Origin: Clostridiaceae bacterium
GTDB taxonomy: Bacteria; Bacillota; Clostridia; Saccharofermentanales; DTU023
Assembly (NCBI GenBank): GCA_012838355.1
Contig: DUPJ01000061.1
Span: 1 to 35,207 of the forward strand
Reading direction: 5' to 3'
DNA length: 35,207 bases
Below are positions 1 through 8,141 of the stretch, piece after piece. Both the position numbers and the translations under genes were made by a program. Numbering within the stretch: the stretch's first letter is position 1; the number at the start of each line of letters is the position of its first letter. The notes below the pieces were generated by a model, which was not told the DNA's origin, did not search any database, and worked only from the letters and a program-made list of their open reading frames with translations.

Positions 1-93
1 CACCGGCTGGCGAAATACCGCGAAGTCATCCTCCCGGATCAGGCAAAGCTGCAATTCGGCAATCTCGTCTATTTTTTCACCCGCGAGATCTGA
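1..93 (+). CDS. 3' end of an unidentified gene
   Basis: Frame 1 is open from the window edge to a TGA at 91-93 and gives a 30-residue C-terminal tail ending in NLVYFFTREI. It is too short for me to recognise a family. It lies on the same strand as the next gene but is separated from it by about 100 bases that contain a promoter-like element, so the two are probably separate transcription units. The codon use resembles the neighbouring genes, which is the only reason to treat it as real coding sequence. Confidence 0.45.
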   Translation, partial: HRLAKYREVILPDQAKLQFGNLVYFFTREI

Positions 94-123
94 GCGGTAT
101 AAAAATAAGAATCCTTGCGTTAC

Positions 124-152
124 TTACTTACCATGATGGGGTTTGCTATGAT
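124..152 (+). promoter_or_regulatory. Putative extended -10 promoter for the DUF3298-like gene
   Basis: TGC-TATGAT (extended -10, hexamer 147-152) sits about 45 bases upstream of the ATG at 197. A weak TTACTT at 124-129 is at 17-base spacing. The predicted start is near base 159, leaving a leader of about 38 bases that contains the GGAAAG ribosome binding site. Confidence 0.4.
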
Positions 153-196
153 AAAAACACTATTTTAGGGCTGTTTTGCCCGGAAAGTGTACTGTC

Positions 197-1522
197 ATGC
201 ATCTACGCCAGACTATCCGCCGATCTCGTTTATTTCTCTTTTTGCTGGGTCTGACTCTCGCACTTAACGCGTTCACTGTCACTGGCCTGACCGACGAGGG
301 GCCTCTGCCCGGTTCAAGCCAGACTGCCTCAGTCAGCGACCGACGGATCTGGGAACAGGTCGCCGAACCGCTCGTGCCTGTGACTGATGATTGGACTATC
401 TCGGCTTACGAACTGCATGTGCCGCGCATCGAACTGCCGGGCGACGCGGCTTTCGACTTCAATGCCGGCATGGATGTGCTAGAAACCGATCTTTTGAGCG
501 AGTTTCAGGCATCGGTCACGGAAAATCGGCCATACGCACCGTATGCAGAATACACGGTCTACGATGACGGCGAGATTCTGTCGGTACTGGTCCGCGTCAT
601 TTGGAACGCGGAATGGATCGAGTATTATCCGGTCACGCTGGATAATAAGACGGGAACGGCCCTTGATACTGCACTGCTGGCAGAGCGTTTCGGGATCACG
701 GACGATTTATTTGCAATCTTGGAAGATACGGTGCGCGCCGCCTCGCTTGACATGGGCGCACCTGCCCCCATTGAAGCCGCCATGATGGAAGACCTCTGGC
801 AATACGTGGAAAACGACGAGGTAAAGCTCTTTGTCGATGAAGTCGGCCGCCTGTCTTTGCTGCTCATCAGCTACGATCCGGCTGCAGGTGCCTTTGAGAC
901 CCCATACCCGCTGGCCATGCCGCGCGGGGATCGGGCGTTGAATCCTGTGTTCCTGCGCGTTGCCAATCAACTGGGACTGAACGCGGAAGAAATCGACGAC
1001 GCCGGTTTTGCCGCCTATCTTGGCAGCGGCTTCAGCGACGCCACGCTTGACCTGGTCATGAAGCGGCTGTGGGCATTTGCCGCTGATTACAGCGAATATC
1101 GCCTGCCCGCCCTGCTGGACAACTCGGTCGCAACGGAGTCTGGCAGCTATTTGGCCGGAAACGAGTTTTACCTCTTCATTCCGAAATATGAAAATACGGT
1201 CATCCGACTCACCCAAATGATGCTGACCGATGCCGGTGAACTGGTCCCGGTCGATCCCGCTGCCGGCGAGGCGGCAGTCGGTTTTGCCTTTACGGCCGGC
1301 AACATAAGCGAGATTTACTCCAATATGGAGATCACGTATGCCTTCCGGGATGAAACGGTGGCGTTCAGGCCGTATATCAGCATGAAAGACGGCAACGCGC
1401 AGTTCGGTGATTCGGTTGCGGATGTCACCCATCTCCTCCTGGAATCACCGGGAGACGCGGACCAGATGCCTTATGAACTGCGCAATTTCATCCGCGAGCG
1501 ACTGTTCGTGTTCGAACCGTGA
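197..1522 (+). CDS. Membrane-anchored or exported protein, DUF3298/RsiV-C-like
   Basis: A 441-residue protein. The N-terminus is basic (RQTIRRSR) followed by one hydrophobic segment at about residues 12-30, so it is either a signal peptide or a single membrane anchor with the rest outside the cell. Residues of about 75-165 (FDFNAGMDVLETDLLSEF, then YPVTLDNKTGTALD) resemble the DUF4163/DUF3298 pair found in PdaC-like and RsiV-like extracellular proteins; this is recognition by eye. No catalytic motif was identified in the C-terminal 250 residues. The ORF track starts at a TTG (176), but I prefer the ATG at 197 because GGAAAG lies nine bases before it. No sigma factor gene is adjacent, so an anti-sigma role is not supported. 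The gene stands alone and converges on upp. Confidence 0.6.
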   Translation: MHLRQTIRRSRLFLFLLGLTLALNAFTVTGLTDEGPLPGSSQTASVSDRRIWEQVAEPLVPVTDDWTISAYELHVPRIELPGDAAFDFNAGMDVLETDLLSEFQASVTENRPYAPYAEYTVYDDGEILSVLVRVIWNAEWIEYYPVTLDNKTGTALDTALLAERFGITDDLFAILEDTVRAASLDMGAPAPIEAAMMEDLWQYVENDEVKLFVDEVGRLSLLLISYDPAAGAFETPYPLAMPRGDRALNPVFLRVANQLGLNAEEIDDAGFAAYLGSGFSDATLDLVMKRLWAFAADYSEYRLPALLDNSVATESGSYLAGNEFYLFIPKYENTVIRLTQMMLTDAGELVPVDPAAGEAAVGFAFTAGNISEIYSNMEITYAFRDETVAFRPYISMKDGNAQFGDSVADVTHLLLESPGDADQMPYELRNFIRERLFVFEP

Positions 1523-1552
1523 ACCGTTCTTCATGACTGACAATATGCCTCT

Positions 1553-1575
1553 GCCCCGGCAGGGGCTTTCTTATT
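1553..1575 (+). terminator. Intrinsic terminator of the DUF3298-like gene
   Basis: GCCCC-GGCA-GGGGC hairpin (1553-1566) followed by TTTCTTATTTT on the plus strand. The T-rich tract overlaps the stop codon of the convergent upp gene (1571-1573). Confidence 0.6.
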
Positions 1576-2200
1576 TTGTGCCGAAAAGGCGGTCGCCGGC
1601 ATCACCGAGGCCGGGCACGATGTAGGCATGGTCATTCAGGGTTTCGTCGAGGGCGGCAGCAAAAATCGGGACATCCGGGTGCTCGCGGTTCAGAAGGTCA
1701 ATGCCGGCCTGCGCCGCGATCAGGCACACGAACTTTATATGGTGAATATTGCGTTCCTTCAGCAGTGTTATCGCGGCAGCAGCGGATCCTCCGGTGGCCA
1801 GCATCGGATCGAGCAGGATGACGTCACGTTCCGCAATATCAGGCGGCAGCTTGAGATAGTAATCCACGGGCAGCAGCGTTTCGGGATCGCGGTACAAGCC
1901 GATATGTCCAACTCGCGCCATCGGCACAAGGTTCAGCATACCGTCCACCATGCCGAGACCGGCACGCAGGATCGGCACCAGCGCCAGCTTCTTCCCGAGA
2001 ATGCGGTATCCTGTCGCAGGGCAAATCGGTGTTTCGATTTCGTACGCCTCAAGCGGCAGATCGCGCGTCACCTCAAATGCCATCAGCATGGAGACTTCAC
2101 TCACCAGTTCACGGAACACTTTGGACGGAGTTTCCTTGTCCCGCATGAGTGATATTTTGTGCTGAATCATGGGGTGATCAAATATCATGACATTGCTCAT
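1571..2200 (-). CDS. upp: Uracil phosphoribosyltransferase, copy 1
   Basis: A 209-residue enzyme, the standard length, that makes UMP from uracil and PRPP for pyrimidine salvage. The PRPP-binding loop [12 protein letters not shown] and the C-terminal uracil-binding stretch [16 protein letters not shown] are intact. The ORF track starts 14 codons too early; the ATG at 2200 is preceded by GGAGGTGTAGC. It begins one base after the rpiB stop codon and its ribosome binding site lies inside rpiB, so the two genes are cotranscribed and probably translationally coupled. The rpiB-upp pairing is common in Firmicutes. A second, clearly related copy lies at 20318-20947. Confidence 0.95.
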   Translation of the reverse strand: MSNVMIFDHPMIQHKISLMRDKETPSKVFRELVSEVSMLMAFEVTRDLPLEAYEIETPICPATGYRILGKKLALVPILRAGLGMVDGMLNLVPMARVGHIGLYRDPETLLPVDYYLKLPPDIAERDVILLDPMLATGGSAAAAITLLKERNIHHIKFVCLIAAQAGIDLLNREHPDVPIFAAALDETLNDHAYIVPGLGDAGDRLFGTK

Positions 2201-2201
2201 G

Positions 2202-2642
2202 CTACACCTCCAGTGAGCACAGTTCACCGACGCGCGCCGCATGACGTTCGCCTTCGAACTTTCCGTTCAGAAATGCATCCGCAATGGCCACCGCAAACTG
2301 CGGTGCCACAACGCGCGCACCAAGCGCAAGCATGTTTGCATCGTTATGACGTCTGGCCAGGTCGGCCATGAATTCGTTCGTGCACAGTGCACAGCGGACG
2401 CCCCTGATTTTATTGGCCGCCAGTGAGATACCGATTCCGGTACCGCAGATGACAATGCCGAGATCAGCGTCGCGCCTTGCCACCATGCGAGCAGCTTCGG
2501 CTCCAAAGTTCACATAGCTGGCTGGCACCGTGGCGCTGTCGGTACCGACATCGACCACTTCGAATCCCTGTTTTTCCAAATGCTTCCGGATTTCGCTCTT
2601 GAGCAAAAAGCCGGCATGGTCACTACCCAAGACAATTTTCAT
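2202..2642 (-). CDS. rpiB: Ribose-5-phosphate isomerase B
   Basis: A 146-residue member of the RpiB/LacAB family that interconverts ribose 5-phosphate and ribulose 5-phosphate. It starts with the family signature [11 protein letters not shown] and contains [17 protein letters not shown], which carries the catalytic cysteine region, and [13 protein letters not shown] near the phosphate site. The ORF track reads through 67 extra codons; the ATG at 2642 follows GGAGGCATGT and gives the normal family length. It is the first gene of an rpiB-upp operon, which makes sense because ribose 5-phosphate feeds PRPP, the co-substrate of Upp. Confidence 0.95.
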   Translation of the reverse strand: MKIVLGSDHAGFLLKSEIRKHLEKQGFEVVDVGTDSATVPASYVNFGAEAARMVARRDADLGIVICGTGIGISLAANKIRGVRCALCTNEFMADLARRHNDANMLALGARVVAPQFAVAIADAFLNGKFEGERHAARVGELCSLEV

Positions 2643-2663
2643 ACATGCCTCCATTCCCGACTC

Positions 2664-2692
2664 ATTGTACAAAAGCCGTTTCCGCGCGACAA
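2664..2692 (-). promoter_or_regulatory. Sigma-A type promoter of rpiB-upp
   Basis: On the minus strand TTGTCG (2687-2692), a 17-base spacer and TACAAT (2664-2669) precede the rpiB start by 22 bases. The predicted transcript would begin near 2657, just before the GGAGG site. Confidence 0.6.
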
Positions 2693-3044
2693 CCAAAAAC
2701 GATTGTTCGGGAATATCCCGTTTTAAATTGTTGATAATGTTAACAATTCTGTGCAAAACTGACACGACAACGCTTCGCGCCTTCCGCACTGCCGAAACGC
2801 CTGATTTGTCGCGAATTGACGAATCATGTCCAGCTTGTGACAAAACACGTCAGAAAGATGTCAGTACGAAGGATCCCTTATTTTCAGGGTTTAGACGCCT
2901 GTAAGTTCACATCATCAGACCACGAATGTGCGTCTGTGACGGACATCTGAGTGCGTCGTCATGACAACAAGAACTGTAATCAAGCACCCGATTTTACCTT
3001 TTGATTTGCGATTGTTTTTCCTTTTTGGGGTGAATGTCCTGTGA
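2693..3044. other. Non-coding gap with palindromes, otherwise unassigned
   Basis: This stretch lies between the 3' end of the rRNA methyltransferase gene and the rpiB promoter, both on the minus strand. No convincing reading frame or RNA gene was seen. It contains a 5-bp inverted repeat (CGGGA-ATA-TCCCG, 2708-2720) and a longer one at 2727-2747. The upstream 250 bases hold several GTGAC/GTCA words but no structure I can name, and no clear terminator for the methyltransferase operon. Confidence 0.5.
2727..2747. promoter_or_regulatory. Imperfect 21-bp palindrome upstream of rpiB (possible operator)
   Basis: The sequence begins with ATTGTT and ends with AACAAT, with partly matching inner bases. 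It lies roughly 60-80 bases upstream of the predicted rpiB transcription start. The half-sites TTGTTGA and TTAACAA resemble those of the redox regulator Rex, but the spacer is five bases rather than the usual four, so the assignment is weak. Confidence 0.35.
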
Positions 3045-4256
3045 TCAGCGAAAATAATGATAGAGCGTGCAGCGAATCATGCCGTTGTATAGTTTCCGGC
3101 GCTTGTCCGCTTTCGCACCGAAAAGCATCTCAAACCGCTCGTGCGGACTCAGCACGGATACGCGCAGCCCGTCATACTCGCGGCCGCCCCGGCGGCCGGC
3201 CAGACGTCCCAGTGCCTCCACCAGACGCCCGGCATGTTCGGGCGTCGTGAGACGTTCGCCGTAGGGCGGGTTCGCAACCAGAAGGAGACGGCTGAGACCG
3301 GTAATTTCCTTCATGCGCTCCACCGTAAGATCCGTCATGTCTCCTCTGTGAAAGGTAATCAGATCGGCCACCCCGGCTCGTTTTGCGTTATCTTTTGCCT
3401 GACGGATAGCGTCCCCCGAAATATCCGAACCAAAAAGGAATCCCGCAGGCGCCTCAACAATCGCCGATTTGGCAAATTCGCGCGCCCGGTCAAAGCGGGA
3501 TACACCGAAGAACTGCATGCGTTCCGCCGCAAAATGCCGGTGCAAGCCGGGCGCTTCATTCTTCAGCATCAGCGCAGCTTCGATCGGGAAGGTACCCGAT
3601 CCGCACATCGGATCAAAAAGGCCCTCTCCCTTCGCCTGATTGCGCAGAAAAAAACTGTAATGCAAAATGGCAGCCGCCAGTGTTTCCCGCAGCGGAGCCT
3701 CGTGGCGCAGCGGCCGATAGCCGCGCTTATGCAATCCCTCGCCCGAAGTGTCGAGGAGCAAGGTTGCGCGGTTATTGACCAGTGCGAAGCGCACCTCGAT
3801 CTGGCCGGTCCGGCGATCCTCGCGTACGCGGCCGTTCTTATTGCCGCGTGCGGTTAAAAGCCGGTTGACAATCGCCTTTTTCAGTGTGCGCTGGATGGAC
3901 GGCACGCCGAACAGGGCCGACTGCCGGGAATACCCGTTCACGAGTATCTCATAGCCGAAATCCAGCCAGCGCTCCCAGGGCAGTGCCTCCGCCTGAAAAA
4001 AAAGATCATCGAATGTCGTCGCGTCAAAGGATGCCACTTCATAAAGCACGCGTTCTGCCGTTCGAAGACGAAAGTTCAGGGTGGCAACGGCATCCTTGGC
4101 CAGATCCTCGGATGCGAGCCGAAGCATGACAAGACCATCCGAGACAGTCACTTGCCCCGACTCAAATCCGAGGGCATACAATTCATCCCTCGTGCAGGCT
4201 TCAAGTCCGAAGAGCACGGGCAGGTGAATTACCGCCGATTGTTCATTTAAACTCAT
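3045..4256 (-). CDS. THUMP-domain class I SAM-dependent RNA methyltransferase (RlmL/YpsC type)
   Basis: A 403-residue protein close in length to B. subtilis YpsC. The N-terminal part (about 1-160) matches the ferredoxin-like plus THUMP region that grips RNA. The C-terminal part is a Rossmann methyltransferase with the SAM-loop region FDPMCGSGTFPIEAAL and the catalytic NPPYGERL motif, typical of N2-guanine methylation of 23S rRNA. The start ATG overlaps the ogt stop by four bases (ATGA), so it is the second gene of an ogt operon. The exact modified base cannot be read from sequence; the family includes the G2445 enzyme RlmL. Confidence 0.88.
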   Translation of the reverse strand: MSLNEQSAVIHLPVLFGLEACTRDELYALGFESGQVTVSDGLVMLRLASEDLAKDAVATLNFRLRTAERVLYEVASFDATTFDDLFFQAEALPWERWLDFGYEILVNGYSRQSALFGVPSIQRTLKKAIVNRLLTARGNKNGRVREDRRTGQIEVRFALVNNRATLLLDTSGEGLHKRGYRPLRHEAPLRETLAAAILHYSFFLRNQAKGEGLFDPMCGSGTFPIEAALMLKNEAPGLHRHFAAERMQFFGVSRFDRAREFAKSAIVEAPAGFLFGSDISGDAIRQAKDNAKRAGVADLITFHRGDMTDLTVERMKEITGLSRLLLVANPPYGERLTTPEHAGRLVEALGRLAGRRGGREYDGLRVSVLSPHERFEMLFGAKADKRRKLYNGMIRCTLYHYFR

Positions 4257-4798
4257 GTGTCAGACGCATGTCTCGGCATATAAAAACCTGACATGTCAAC
4301 TCCTTCCAATGCCAAAAGCGACACTTTGTGATGCAAGCCGCCGCCGTATCCCGTCAGATTGCCGTTTGCGCCGACCACCCGGTGACACGGGATTATTATG
4401 CCAATCGGATTCCGGCCGACCGCTCCGCCGACAGCCTGGCTTGCCATACGCGGGATATTGCGTCTGACGGCAATCTCTTGAGCCAGCTCTCCGTATGTAC
4501 GCGTCGTGCCGTACGGAATTTTGCACAGCATGGCCCATACTTCCTGCTGAAACGGCGTGCCTGCCGGTGCGAGCGGCAAGTCTGCAGCAGACGGATTCTT
4601 CCTGTCGAAGTAGGCGGCAAGCCAGGCCCGCACCGCCGCAAATACCGGCTGGTCTTCGTCAAGCGGGCCGGTCCGGGCAGATGATGGATCTCCGTCAATG
4701 ATAAGCCCGGTCAAACTGTCATTTTGTGCGATCAGCCGCAGTGTGCCAAGAGGCGAATCGCAGGTACCGCTGTATGTCATAAGCATCGCTCCCGTCAT
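4253..4798 (-). CDS. ogt: Methylated-DNA--protein-cysteine methyltransferase
   Basis: A 181-residue O6-alkylguanine-DNA repair protein that transfers the alkyl group to its own cysteine. The active-site motif IIPCHRVVG and the helix-turn-helix region YGTTRTYGELAQ are present, followed by NLTGYGGGL. The N-terminal domain starts with SPLGTLRLIA. Three in-frame ATGs (4798, 4786, 4780) are possible. The first has GAGG seven bases upstream, and the third has GGGAG eight bases upstream, so the start is uncertain by six residues. It overlaps the downstream RNA methyltransferase by four bases. Confidence 0.93.
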   Translation of the reverse strand: MTGAMLMTYSGTCDSPLGTLRLIAQNDSLTGLIIDGDPSSARTGPLDEDQPVFAAVRAWLAAYFDRKNPSAADLPLAPAGTPFQQEVWAMLCKIPYGTTRTYGELAQEIAVRRNIPRMASQAVGGAVGRNPIGIIIPCHRVVGANGNLTGYGGGLHHKVSLLALEGVDMSGFYMPRHASDT

Positions 4799-4885
4799 TC
4801 CTTTGCCTCAGCATGGCAAATGCGGCTGTCCGGCGTCACCGTTCCAGTTCGTCACGGCCATGCACTGACCGTCAATCTGTGCTCG

Positions 4886-4912
4886 TTAAAAGACCCAACC
4901 CCGGAGGGTTGA
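4886..4912 (-). terminator. Intrinsic terminator after tRNA-Arg
   Basis: On the minus strand a CAACCC stem (4906-4911) pairs with GGGTTG (4896-4901) across a four-base loop. It is followed after four bases by TTTT. It starts about ten bases after the CCA end of the tRNA. Confidence 0.65.
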
Positions 4913-4920
4913 GTCCGAAT

Positions 4921-4997
4921 TGGTGATCCCGAAAGGATTCGAACCTTCGACCTGCGGTTTAGGAAACCGACGCTCTATCCTGCTGAGCTACGGGACC
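4921..4997 (-). tRNA. tRNA-Arg (anticodon CCU)
   Basis: The minus strand folds into a 77-base cloverleaf. The acceptor stem is GGTCCCG with CGGGATC, the D stem GCTC/GAGC, the anticodon loop TTCCTAA with anticodon CCT, and the T loop TTCGAAT in a GAAGG/CCTTT stem. The CCA end is encoded. The first pair of the anticodon stem is a T/C mismatch, a small oddity. It reads AGG codons. It lies 29 bases downstream of the alpha-oxoamine synthase gene, with its own promoter-like element and terminator. Confidence 0.95.
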
Positions 4998-5005
4998 ATG
5001 GATCC

Positions 5006-5014
5006 ATCATATCA
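5006..5014 (-). promoter_or_regulatory. Extended -10 element in front of tRNA-Arg
   Basis: TGA-TATGAT on the minus strand ends eight bases before the mature tRNA 5' end. No good -35 hexamer was found. If used, the primary transcript would have almost no 5' leader. Read-through from the upstream gene is the alternative. Confidence 0.4.
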
Positions 5015-5026
5015 CGGTCGTCCGAA

Positions 5027-6250
5027 TCAGGGCAGACAGCCAGCGCAGAAAGGATCGTCCGCGAACTCCGTGAACACTTTGCCGATAATCTCTGCTGCTT
5101 CATCCAGCTGTTCATTCGTGTGGGTCGCCGTAAAGCTGGTGCGCAGCAGACAGTCTTCTTCGGCCACCGCTGGCGGCAGCACGGAATTGACGTACACACC
5201 GGCCGCGAACAGCTCGTTTGCAATTTTCAGCGTACACATGACAGTTCCCGTTTTTATCGGGATGATCGGTACGAGCGTGTTGCCGCTGTCATGCAGCCGG
5301 ATGTGCGGCAGCGCGGACAATTTTTCCCGCATATAGGCGGCGATTTCATGCAGGCGGGCGACTCGCCATGGTTCTTCAATTAATATTTCAAGTGAACGCC
5401 TCGCCGCCGCAACCTGAGCCGGCGGTATGCTGGCCGAGAAAATGAACGGGCGTGCAGTATGTCTAATATATTCAATGACTTTGGTTTCGCCGACGACGCA
5501 ACCGCCCAGCGAGGCCAGTGTTTTCGAGAATGTATTCATTATTAAATCAACATCCTCTGTCAAACCGAAATGTTCGGCCGTGCCGCGGCCATGGTCACCC
5601 AACACGCCAATGGCATGGGCATCATCGATAAGCAGGCGGGCATTGTACTTTTTCTTCAAACGGACTATTTCCGGCAAATTGCAGATTTCGCCTTCCATCG
5701 AAAACACACCGTCCGTAATAACCAGGATACCGCCGCGCGTTTCCTCGGCATGTTTCTTCAGGAGCCGTTCCAGATCTTCCATATCGTTGTGACGGTATTT
5801 GATCGTCCGGGCAAAAGAGAGGCGTGTACCGTCGACAATGCTGGCGTGATTCATCGAATCGGTCAGTATCACGTCGTTGCGATCGGTTATCGCCGAAATT
5901 ATGGAAAGATTCGACTGGAATCCTGTGGAAAAAATAATGCAGTCGTCTTTTTGCAAAAAGTCAGCCAGTGCACGTTCCAGTTCAAGATGGATCGTCAGCG
6001 TACCGTTGAGAAAACGAGAACCGGAACAACCGGTACCGTACTGTTCAACTGCGGCAATGGCGGCATCCTTTGTCCGGCGATCTGTGGTCAGTCCCAGATA
6101 GTTATTGGAGCCGAGCATGATTTTGCGTCCGCCCTCCATCGTCACGACATTATCGGGTGCCGACGACAGCGCTCGAAAGTACGGATAGATCCCCATCGCT
6201 TTCGCTTCTTCCACGCGCTTATATTCATAACACCGTTTAAAAAGGTCCAT
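5027..6250 (-). CDS. PLP-dependent alpha-oxoamine synthase, serine palmitoyltransferase-like
   Basis: A 407-residue fold-type I PLP enzyme of the family that condenses an amino acid with an acyl-CoA (KBL, BioF, HemA, SPT). Visible family features are GSNNYLGLT, GTGCSGSRFLNGT, NHASIVDG (the histidine that stacks on PLP), IDDAHAIGVLGDHGRG and the PLP lysine in NTFSKTLASLGG. The N-terminal AKAMGIYPYFRAL and the SRFLNGT (rather than SRFICGT) signature look more like bacterial serine palmitoyltransferases than glycine C-acetyltransferase. This is judged from memory, so the substrate stays open. GAGG lies seven bases before the ATG. No tdh or biotin gene is adjacent. It is divergent from the peptidase gene. 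Confidence 0.75.
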   Translation of the reverse strand: MDLFKRCYEYKRVEEAKAMGIYPYFRALSSAPDNVVTMEGGRKIMLGSNNYLGLTTDRRTKDAAIAAVEQYGTGCSGSRFLNGTLTIHLELERALADFLQKDDCIIFSTGFQSNLSIISAITDRNDVILTDSMNHASIVDGTRLSFARTIKYRHNDMEDLERLLKKHAEETRGGILVITDGVFSMEGEICNLPEIVRLKKKYNARLLIDDAHAIGVLGDHGRGTAEHFGLTEDVDLIMNTFSKTLASLGGCVVGETKVIEYIRHTARPFIFSASIPPAQVAAARRSLEILIEEPWRVARLHEIAAYMREKLSALPHIRLHDSGNTLVPIIPIKTGTVMCTLKIANELFAAGVYVNSVLPPAVAEEDCLLRTSFTATHTNEQLDEAAEIIGKVFTEFADDPFCAGCLP

Positions 6251-6405
6251 TGCACTGCCTCGTCTTCTCTCATTTCTGCACCTGATATTAAACCATATGA
6301 AATCGGATTAAAAGCAAACGAACGGCTTTCCGCCTTAGTGAGCAATCACTTGAAAGGCCGTATTGTTCGGTATGTTGCGACTTCATTTCAGAGCACCTCC
6401 CAATT

Positions 6406-6414
6406 TGTTATGCT
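6406..6414 (+). promoter_or_regulatory. Possible extended -10 of the M3 peptidase gene
   Basis: TGT-TATGCT on the plus strand, 33 bases before the ATG at 6447. A matching -35 hexamer is not evident. Confidence 0.3.
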
Positions 6415-6446
6415 TGGATCAACGCGATTGGATAACGGAGGCAAAC

Positions 6447-8141
6447 ATGACATTTCAGAATCTCGAATACAAACGGCCGGATCAGGACACCGTTCTGAAG
6501 CACATTGCCGAACTGAAGACACAGTTGGAGTCAGCAGCTGACGAAGCGGCATTTCTTGCCGCATTGAAAGCCGTCAACGAGCTTCACCGCGATATTGAGT
6601 CGATGGCTTCACTCTGCTATATCCGTCATTCCATCGATACGACGGATTCGTTCTATAAAACGGAAATGGACCATCTTGATGAAATCCTGCCTTCCATCAT
6701 GGAAGCCAATCAGAAACTGCAGATTACGCTGCTGCAGTCTCCGCACCGGCCTTACCTCGAAGCGGTACTCGGCAAAACGGCACTCGATCGCCTCGAATTG
6801 TCGACACGCACAATTTCGGCTGCCGTGCTGGACGACTTGGTCAGCGAGAATAAGCTGGTCAGCGAATACAGTCGCCTCCTGGCGTCCGCCAGCCTTGAAT
6901 TCGACGGCAAACAATTGAATCTGCAGCAAATGGGGCCGTATCTTGAAGCATCGTCGCGCGATACGAGACGTGCCGCCGTCGATACCATGTTTGGCTTCTA
7001 TCACGAGCATGACACTGTCCTCGATGACATCTATGACCGGCTGGTCAAAATACGTCACAAGATTGCGCGGACGCTTGGCTTTGAGAACTTCGTCGCGCTC
7101 GGATATGCCCGTATGGGACGCACCGATTATGACAGCGACATGGTGGCGACTTACCGCAAACAGGTTTTGCAGACGATTGTACCGATTGCCCGCTCACTCA
7201 GGCAAAAGCAGAAGGTACGCCTCGGTCTCAGCCGCCTCTTCTATTATGACGAACCGCTGTCGGATCCGAAGGGCAATCCGAAACCGCTCGGTGACGCTGA
7301 TGAACTGATGAACAAGGCCTCCGTCATGTTTGCCGAGCTGTCTCCCGGTACAGATGCTTTCTTCACCTTCATGAAACAGGCCGGCGCGATGGACCTTATC
7401 GCAAAACCGGGCAAGGAGACGGGCGGATACTGCACCTTCCTGCCGAACTGGCAGATGCCGTTTATTTTCGCCAATTTCAACGGCACGAAAGATGATGTGG
7501 AAGTGTTTACTCATGAGGGCGGACACGCTTATCAGGCGTACGTCACGCGCGATGATGAATGGCTTTCGCATCATGAACCGGGCATGGAAACGGCCGAGAT
7601 TCATTCCATGAGCATGGAATTTCTGACCTGGCCGTGGATGGATTTGTTTTTCGGCAAGGATGCCGATCGGTTCCGTTACAATCACCTGGCGGACGCGCTC
7701 ATGTTCATACCGTACGGCGTCGCCGTCGACCATTATCAGCACCTGGTTTACGAAAACCCGGCTGCAACGCCTGAAGAACGCAGGCAGTTCTGGCTGGACG
7801 TTGAGTCAACCTACCTGCCCTGGCGGGATTATGATGAAAACACGTATCTGAAAGGCGGCAACGTTTGGAAGCGCCAGACGCACATATTCTCCGCCCCCTT
7901 CTATTACATCGATTACACCCTGGCTCAGGTGCTGGCATTCTGGTTCTGGCAGGCAGCGAGGAACGATGCCGCCAAGGCCTGGCAGCAGTACGACCGGCTT
8001 TGCCGCGACGGCGGAAAGCTGGGCTTTCGCCTGCTGCTTGAAGCACACAATCTGCCGAACGTGTTTGAAGCGGGCAGTCTGGATCACTTCATCCCGGCAG
8101 TCAGCGCTTATCTTGAGTCAGTCGACCCCCTGACTTTGTGA
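6447..8141 (+). CDS. M3 family oligoendopeptidase (PepF-like)
   Basis: A 564-residue zinc metallopeptidase that cleaves short peptides, most likely in the cytoplasm since no signal peptide is present. The catalytic motif is FTHEGGHAYQAY (HExxH), and the third zinc ligand is probably in GMETAEIHSMSMEFL. The length fits the shorter M3B oligoendopeptidases. The ORF track begins 28 codons upstream at 6363, but CGGAGGCAAAC directly before the ATG at 6447 fixes the start. Its last 24 bases overlap the end of the convergent binding-protein gene. Peptide breakdown fits an amino-acid-fermenting organism. Confidence 0.93.
   Translation: MTFQNLEYKRPDQDTVLKHIAELKTQLESAADEAAFLAALKAVNELHRDIESMASLCYIRHSIDTTDSFYKTEMDHLDEILPSIMEANQKLQITLLQSPHRPYLEAVLGKTALDRLELSTRTISAAVLDDLVSENKLVSEYSRLLASASLEFDGKQLNLQQMGPYLEASSRDTRRAAVDTMFGFYHEHDTVLDDIYDRLVKIRHKIARTLGFENFVALGYARMGRTDYDSDMVATYRKQVLQTIVPIARSLRQKQKVRLGLSRLFYYDEPLSDPKGNPKPLGDADELMNKASVMFAELSPGTDAFFTFMKQAGAMDLIAKPGKETGGYCTFLPNWQMPFIFANFNGTKDDVEVFTHEGGHAYQAYVTRDDEWLSHHEPGMETAEIHSMSMEFLTWPWMDLFFGKDADRFRYNHLADALMFIPYGVAVDHYQHLVYENPAATPEERRQFWLDVESTYLPWRDYDENTYLKGGNVWKRQTHIFSAPFYYIDYTLAQVLAFWFWQAARNDAAKAWQQYDRLCRDGGKLGFRLLLEAHNLPNVFEAGSLDHFIPAVSAYLESVDPLTL

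Noticed and set aside
707-1432. Minus-strand ORF of 241 residues
   Set aside because: It lies opposite the DUF3298-like protein, which has a plausible signal anchor, ribosome binding site and terminator.
3141-3857. Long plus-strand ORF of 238 residues opposite the RNA methyltransferase gene
   Set aside because: It is a shadow frame: the opposite strand encodes a clear THUMP methyltransferase with NPPYGERL, and this ORF has no recognisable domain or ribosome binding site.
5570-6541. Plus-strand ORF of 323 residues
   Set aside because: It runs antisense through the alpha-oxoamine synthase and into the start of the M3 peptidase gene in another frame; no domain is seen.
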